From NCBI GenBank assembly GCA_016195985.1, contig JACPYP010000011.1, positions 372,001-436,000 of the forward strand: DNA of 64,000 bases. The letters are read 5' to 3'. The position numbers and the translations under genes are program-made. This document shows, piece by piece, positions 59,890-64,000 of the stretch. The notes beneath the pieces are model-generated. The model ran no database searches. It was not told where the DNA came from and was given only the letters and a program-made list of their open reading frames with translations. Numbering within the stretch: position 1 is the stretch's first letter; every line of letters starts with the position of its first letter. Source of the DNA: Acidobacteriota bacterium. GTDB taxonomy: Bacteria > Acidobacteriota > Holophagae > Holophagales > Holophagaceae.

Positions 59890-61638
59890 TCACCATCCGG
59901 AACCCGAGCCCTTCCCGCGCACGTGGCCCTGCCAGCGCGCCGCCTGGAGACCAGGCTCCAGTTCCAGGGCCTCGCCCTGCCCCTCGCCCAGGCGGCCGTG
60001 CAGGGTGACGGCACCCCTGGCCTGCACCAGCTTGACCGTGCGGTCCGGCGCCAGCGTCACGGCCACCGTGTCCGCCGAAAGGCGCCAGCCCTGCCCCTGG
60101 CATTCCACGCCGCCGGAGAGGGTGATCTTTTGGGCTTCGCTCTGGCCCCGCTCGGCCCTCAGGAAGAGGTCCCCGTCCGCGGCCGCCAGGGTGCCGTTCA
60201 GACCTTCAGGGAAGGTCACCAGATCGCCCCTCCGCAGGATGCGCGGACCGGAAAGCCGCTCCCGCAACCGGTTCCAAGCCGCCGGGCGGCCCGTCAGCGT
60301 CCACACGGCCTCTTCCCACACGAGTTTGGCCCCGCGCAGGCTGCCCCCGGTGAACAGATTCACCTGAACGGGGCCTTCGATGGTCCATGTACGCGGATCG
60401 CCCTGGGCGGCCCCGCCGGAGAAGGTGCCATCCTCGCTCCGGCCCAGCACGGGGCTCTGGAGCTTCCACCGGCGGCTGGCCCGCTCCACCAGGATGCGGG
60501 GCGAGGAGAGGCTGCGCCTGCCCCACGTGAGCAGGGCCTGGCCTTCGGCCTCGGCAAACCCCACCGGCAGCGACTCGGGCAGGTCCTTGCCGGGGGCCTC
60601 GCGCAGCAGCACCCTGGGGGCCCGCAGCATGAGGCGCTGGCCTTCGGCCGGCTGGTCCCAGATCACGTTCCCTTCCAGCCGCAGGCCGGCGGGAGTCCAT
60701 CGGGCGCCGTCCGTGCTGAGTTGCTCCTCGCCCCCGGGCAGGGTCCGGCGGGCCTTGAACCGCTTCAGGTCCACCTGCTGGAACGTGGCGCCCGGCAGGG
60801 GCCTGGGGGCCTGGCCGCCCTGGGCCTCCCCGTGCCAGCCATCCGCGCGCTCGAAGGAGAGGGGGCTGGGCCAGGTCACCGTATCGGGGGTGAGATCCGC
60901 CACGGAGGCATGGAGGGAACCGTCGCTGAGCTGGGCCTTCACCCCCTCCAAGTGGCCCGTCTGGAAGCCCGGCGTGGCCCAGAGGCGCTCGGCGTCCATG
61001 CCTCGCAGCGTGGGCGGCGCGGGGCCATCCGTGGGGGCCTGCCAGCGCACCGGGCCCCGCTCCACGCGCAATCTGCCGTCCGTTTCGCGGCGCCAACCGG
61101 CGGGCAGGTTCCAGGTGCCCCGGGAGGAGCCTTCCATGGAATCCCAGCGCAGCGGCGCCAGCCCTTCCCAATCTCCGCCAGTCCAGCGGATGGCGGGCCC
61201 CTTCGAGTCGATGCGCCCCTTGCCGAGGAGGGCCGAACTGGCGGGATCGGCCACCCCAAGATCCATGGGCCCCAGAAGCGTCCAGACACCGGCCTGGCGG
61301 CGGGCCGTGGGCGAGAGCAGGCGCCATAGCCCGGCGGGTTCGTCGAGGCGTCCCGTCACCTGCTCCAGGAGGAGATCTTGCTCGGAGCCCGAAATGGTCT
61401 TGTAGGCCAGCACCATGCGATTCGGCCCCAGCTGCTCAGTCACAGTGCCCCGGGTGCCCTTGGTGCCTTCGCCGAAGAGAGGGTCGCCACCGGTGGCACG
61501 GCCCGGCATGCCCTCGCTGCCCCGGGAAAGGGAGGCCACAGTGAAGCCGAGGGTCCCCGCCACCAGCGCCCAGCCAAGCCCCTGCCAGAGGGGATGCCGG
61601 GCCGGGGGCAGTTCCTGGAACAAGCCGGGAGCCTTCAT
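59890..61638 (-). CDS. LptC/LptA-like LPS transport protein, apparently both functions in one chain
   Basis: 582 aa. One N-terminal membrane helix (residues ~20-40, [18 protein letters not shown]) as in LptC, then a long beta-strand-rich periplasmic part. The last ~120 residues have OstA/LptA-like repeats ([73 protein letters not shown]). Position directly before lptB supports a role in the periplasmic LPS bridge. Length far exceeds LptC (~190) plus LptA (~180). ATG 61638 overlaps the recJ stop (ATGA). Confidence 0.78.
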   Translation of the reverse strand: MKAPGLFQELPPARHPLWQGLGWALVAGTLGFTVASLSRGSEGMPGRATGGDPLFGEGTKGTRGTVTEQLGPNRMVLAYKTISGSEQDLLLEQVTGRLDEPAGLWRLLSPTARRQAGVWTLLGPMDLGVADPASSALLGKGRIDSKGPAIRWTGGDWEGLAPLRWDSMEGSSRGTWNLPAGWRRETDGRLRVERGPVRWQAPTDGPAPPTLRGMDAERLWATPGFQTGHLEGVKAQLSDGSLHASVADLTPDTVTWPSPLSFERADGWHGEAQGGQAPRPLPGATFQQVDLKRFKARRTLPGGEEQLSTDGARWTPAGLRLEGNVIWDQPAEGQRLMLRAPRVLLREAPGKDLPESLPVGFAEAEGQALLTWGRRSLSSPRILVERASRRWKLQSPVLGRSEDGTFSGGAAQGDPRTWTIEGPVQVNLFTGGSLRGAKLVWEEAVWTLTGRPAAWNRLRERLSGPRILRRGDLVTFPEGLNGTLAAADGDLFLRAERGQSEAQKITLSGGVECQGQGWRLSADTVAVTLAPDRTVKLVQARGAVTLHGRLGEGQGEALELEPGLQAARWQGHVRGKGSGSGW

Positions 61639-63302
61639 GGAACCGCCTCGCCGAGGAGCGAATCCACCAGCCAGGAGCGGCCCCAGCGGGCGCTCCCCTG
61701 GGGCGCGGCGGCCACGGCCAGCCTCGAGCCTGGGACCGGCTGCTCCGGCCGCGAAGCCCCCGCGAACCAGGTGATGGGGTCCTGAAAGCCCGCCAGGCGC
61801 ACCTTCCAGTGATCCGCCCCGAAGACCTTCATGGATTCCACCACCCCATGGAGGCAGGCCAGCGGCGGCGCGAAACCCTGCCCAAAGGGCTCCAGCGAAG
61901 CCAGCTCCGCATCCCCTGGCAATTCCCCGGGAGCGCCGTCCACCAGCAGGGGCGGCAGGTCGCGGCCCTCGGCCTGGGCCAAGGCGCCCCGTTGCAGGGC
62001 CTGTCGGACGAAGGCCAGGCGGGATGCCTCGAAGCTGAGGCCCGCGGCCACGCGATGGCCGCCTCCGCCCAGGATGAAGGGCTGGGCCAAGGCCAGCAGT
62101 TCGCCGAGATCGTACCCTTCCGGCGCCCTCAGGCTGCAATGGGCGATGCCGTCGATGACCGTGCAAACGCCGGCGGGGCGTCCGCTGGCACGCATGCGAT
62201 GGCCCGCCACGATGCCGATGACCCCCTTGTGGGCCGTGGGATCCATCACCAGGTCGAAGGCCTCGGTCGTGGGTTCAGGCAGCCTCGCGGCCAGGTCCTG
62301 CTGGATGCTCCGGCGCTCCTGGTTGAGGGCCTCCACGCGGACCATCAGGGCCTCCGCTTCCGCCTCGTCCCGGGTGAGCAGCAGGCGCACCGCGTCCTCG
62401 GCGCCGCCCATGCGGCCCACGGCGTTGAGGCGGGGCGCCAGGCCGAAGGCGATGTCCTGCCCACCGGGAATGCCTTCCTTCTTGGCGGTCCGCAGCAGGG
62501 CTGCCAGGCCGGGTCCGTTCCTGCTGCCCAGGGACTGCAGGCCGCGCCGCACCAGCAGGGCGTTTTCACCCACCAGAGGCATGACGTCTGCCACAGTGCC
62601 GATGGCCACCAGCTTGAGGAGGCCATCCAGGAAGGCCGCGTCCGCTCCCACGGGATGGGGGACGGCGCCCAGCAGGGCCTGGGCCAGCTTGAAAGCGACG
62701 CCCACCCCGGCCAGGAAGGGATTGGCGTACCCGGTGAGATGGGGATGCACGACCGCGCAGGCTGGCGGCAGTTCCGCGCCCAGGGCGTGGTGGTCCGTGA
62801 TGATCCAGTCGAGGCCCAGCTCCGCGCTGGCGGCCACCTCGGCCACGCTGCGCACGCCGCAGTCCACGGAAATGAGCAGGCCCGGATCGCGGCTGGCCTT
62901 CAACTCCCGGATGCAATCCAAGTGCAGGCCGTAACCGTCGGAAAAACGGTTGGGGATGAAGAAGGACACGTCGGCGCCCAGCTTCTCCAGGGTGCGCACC
63001 AGCAGGGCGGTGGCGGTGACGCCATCCACGTCGTAGTCGCCGTAGACCACGATGCGTTCGCAGGCCTCGATGCCCCGGCGGATGCGGGCCACGGCGCCAT
63101 CCACCCCGGGAAGCAGGTGCGGGTCCGTGCTTCGGGCCCAAGACGGATCCAGGCGCCAGGCCAACGCCTCAGGATGGTCCACGCCGCGCAGCCAGGCCAG
63201 CCGGGCGAGCCGCGAATCGAGGCCCCAGGCCTCTCCCAGGTTTTTCCAGGGCGTCAGCCCCGCCGGCAGCTCCCGGCGGAGGCGCCAACGCAGGGCATCC
63301 AC
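61635..63302 (-). CDS. recJ: Single-stranded-DNA exonuclease RecJ
   Basis: 555 aa from GTG 63302, 1 bp after the accA stop. DHH motifs: VVYGDYDVDGVTATALLV, DCGVRSV, ITDHHALG (DHH), and DHHA1 region with FGLAPRLNAVGRMG and GGGGHRVAAGLSFE. The Mn-dependent 5'-3' exonuclease acts in recombination and mismatch repair. It is somewhat shorter at the C-terminus than E. coli RecJ. An ATG four bases inside is out of frame, so GTG is the start. Confidence 0.94.
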   Translation of the reverse strand: MDALRWRLRRELPAGLTPWKNLGEAWGLDSRLARLAWLRGVDHPEALAWRLDPSWARSTDPHLLPGVDGAVARIRRGIEACERIVVYGDYDVDGVTATALLVRTLEKLGADVSFFIPNRFSDGYGLHLDCIRELKASRDPGLLISVDCGVRSVAEVAASAELGLDWIITDHHALGAELPPACAVVHPHLTGYANPFLAGVGVAFKLAQALLGAVPHPVGADAAFLDGLLKLVAIGTVADVMPLVGENALLVRRGLQSLGSRNGPGLAALLRTAKKEGIPGGQDIAFGLAPRLNAVGRMGGAEDAVRLLLTRDEAEAEALMVRVEALNQERRSIQQDLAARLPEPTTEAFDLVMDPTAHKGVIGIVAGHRMRASGRPAGVCTVIDGIAHCSLRAPEGYDLGELLALAQPFILGGGGHRVAAGLSFEASRLAFVRQALQRGALAQAEGRDLPPLLVDGAPGELPGDAELASLEPFGQGFAPPLACLHGVVESMKVFGADHWKVRLAGFQDPITWFAGASRPEQPVPGSRLAVAAAPQGSARWGRSWLVDSLLGEAVP

Positions 63303-63303
63303 C

Positions 63304-64000
63304 TCAACCCACGCTGCCCATGCGGGCGAACTTTTGGTACCGCTCTTCCACCAGCTGCTCCGCCGAAAGGTCGGCGAGCTCCGAGTAGGCGTCGATGATG
63401 GCTTCCTTCAAGGCCGCGGCGGCGGCGTCGTAATCCGCATGGGCTCCGCCCAGAGGCTCCTTCACGATGCCGTCGATGATGCCCAGCTCCAACAAGCGCG
63501 GGGCCGTGAGTTTCAGGGCCTCCGCGGCCTTGGGGGCCTGGCCGGCGTCTTTCCACAGGATTGACGCGCAACCTTCGGGGGTGATCACCGAGTAGGTGGC
63601 GTTCTCCATCATGAGCACGCGGTCCGCCACCCCCAGGGCCAGGGCGCCGCCGCTGCCGCCTTCGCCGATGACCACGGCCACCACCGGAACTTCCAGTTTG
63701 GCCATCTCGATCAGGTTCCGCGCGATGGCTTCGGCCTGGCCTCGCTCCTCGGCATCCACGCCCGGATAGGCGCCCTGGGTGTCGATGAGGCAGAGGATGG
63801 GCCGCTGGAACTTCTCGGCCAGCTTCATGAGGCGCAGGGCCTTGCGGTAGCCCTCGGGCTTGGCCATGCCGAAATTGCGCAGGATCTTCTGCTTGGTGTC
63901 GCGGCCTTTCTGCTGCCCGATGACCATCACCGGATTGCCTTCGATCCAGCCCATGCCTCCCACGATGGCCGCGTCGTCGCCGAAACGGCGGTCGCCATGC
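63304..64000 (-). CDS. accA: Acetyl-CoA carboxylase carboxyltransferase subunit alpha (5' end outside window)
   Basis: The visible 231 residues run from [45 protein letters not shown] (read in parts) through [44 protein letters not shown] and [16 protein letters not shown] to a helical end. These are the acetyl-CoA-binding crotonase-fold motifs of AccA. It transfers the carboxyl group from biotin to acetyl-CoA to start fatty acid synthesis. The N-terminal ~80 residues lie beyond 64000. Confidence 0.96.
   Translation of the reverse strand, partial: HGDRRFGDDAAIVGGMGWIEGNPVMVIGQQKGRDTKQKILRNFGMAKPEGYRKALRLMKLAEKFQRPILCLIDTQGAYPGVDAEERGQAEAIARNLIEMAKLEVPVVAVVIGEGGSGGALALGVADRVLMMENATYSVITPEGCASILWKDAGQAPKAAEALKLTAPRLLELGIIDGIVKEPLGGAHADYDAAAAALKEAIIDAYSELADLSAEQLVEERYQKFARMGSVG

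Noticed and set aside
1-64000. Search for defence islands, prophage, toxin-antitoxin pairs, CRISPR arrays, rRNA
   Set aside because: No nuclease/methyltransferase clusters, phage structural genes, repeat-spacer arrays or rRNA segments were recognised; the PIN domain present belongs to a PhoH fusion, not a VapC toxin.

Overview
This 64 kb window is chromosomal DNA from a high-GC, Gram-negative bacterium. LpxC, LptB, an LptC/LptA-like protein and RlpA indicate an LPS-bearing outer membrane. Menaquinone synthesis appears to use the futalosine route (mqnC). The overall style (succinate dehydrogenase, paired S9A prolyl oligopeptidases, PIN-PhoH, DUF4388-type proteins, compact his operon) fits Acidobacteriota, most likely a Geothrix/Holophaga-like member of Holophagae. 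That placement is an inference from protein resemblance and could not be tested here.

Layout. 0-6.3 kb: the end of sdhA, then sdhB, a lipoprotein glycoside hydrolase on the reverse strand, and a LytS/LytTR-type signalling operon whose first kinase has lost its catalytic residues. 6.3-11.3 kb: an accessory stretch with a gutted DUF2268 protease pseudogene, mscL, a sucrose-phosphate synthase/phosphatase fusion, a small secreted YHS-like protein and a decayed IS1595-type transposase. 11.3-17 kb: cca, a GNAT acetyltransferase, an E1-alpha dehydrogenase subunit, a chemotaxis receptor and ackA. 17.2-21.9 kb: a MacAB-like efflux operon (adaptor, ATPase, two permeases) with a duplicated palindromic repeat inside the transcript. 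22-28 kb: arfB, a DUF6526-like protein, a secreted MsrB-MsrA fusion, topB with an apparent CTG start, GAF and PAS sensors, and bacteriohemerythrin.

28.4-31.1 kb is the clearest foreign patch: a frameshifted IS5-type transposase, an AT-rich orphan secreted protein and about 1 kb of non-coding DNA, ending at tRNA-Thr(CGU), whose T-arm sequence is also present in inverted orientation. 31.2-42.1 kb: two tandem S9A peptidases, PIN-PhoH, tyrS overlapping a DUF4388/SPOR-like protein, rlpA and ispD.

42.2-51.5 kb: lpxC followed by a tightly overlapping histidine operon, hisD-hisC/HAD-hisB-hisH-hisA-hisF-hisIE-hisZ-hisG. Every step of the pathway is represented except a classical histidinol-phosphatase; the HAD domain fused to HisC is the obvious candidate. 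The fusion also carries a four-copy 18-bp in-frame minisatellite. 51.5-57.1 kb (reverse): an overlapping trio of alkaline-phosphatase-fold membrane enzyme, metallophosphoesterase and membrane protein, then a 54-aa Cys-rich mini-protein coupled to mqnC. 57.1-64 kb (reverse): accA-recJ-lptCA-lptB-rpoN-hpf, a cell-envelope and sigma-54 cluster in which most genes overlap or nearly abut.

No rRNA, CRISPR array, intact prophage or canonical defence system was seen. The best leads for unusual biology are the HisC-HAD fusion with its minisatellite, the pseudokinase/kinase pair, the tRNA-Thr-linked island with its orphan secreted protein, and the structured leader before hisD.
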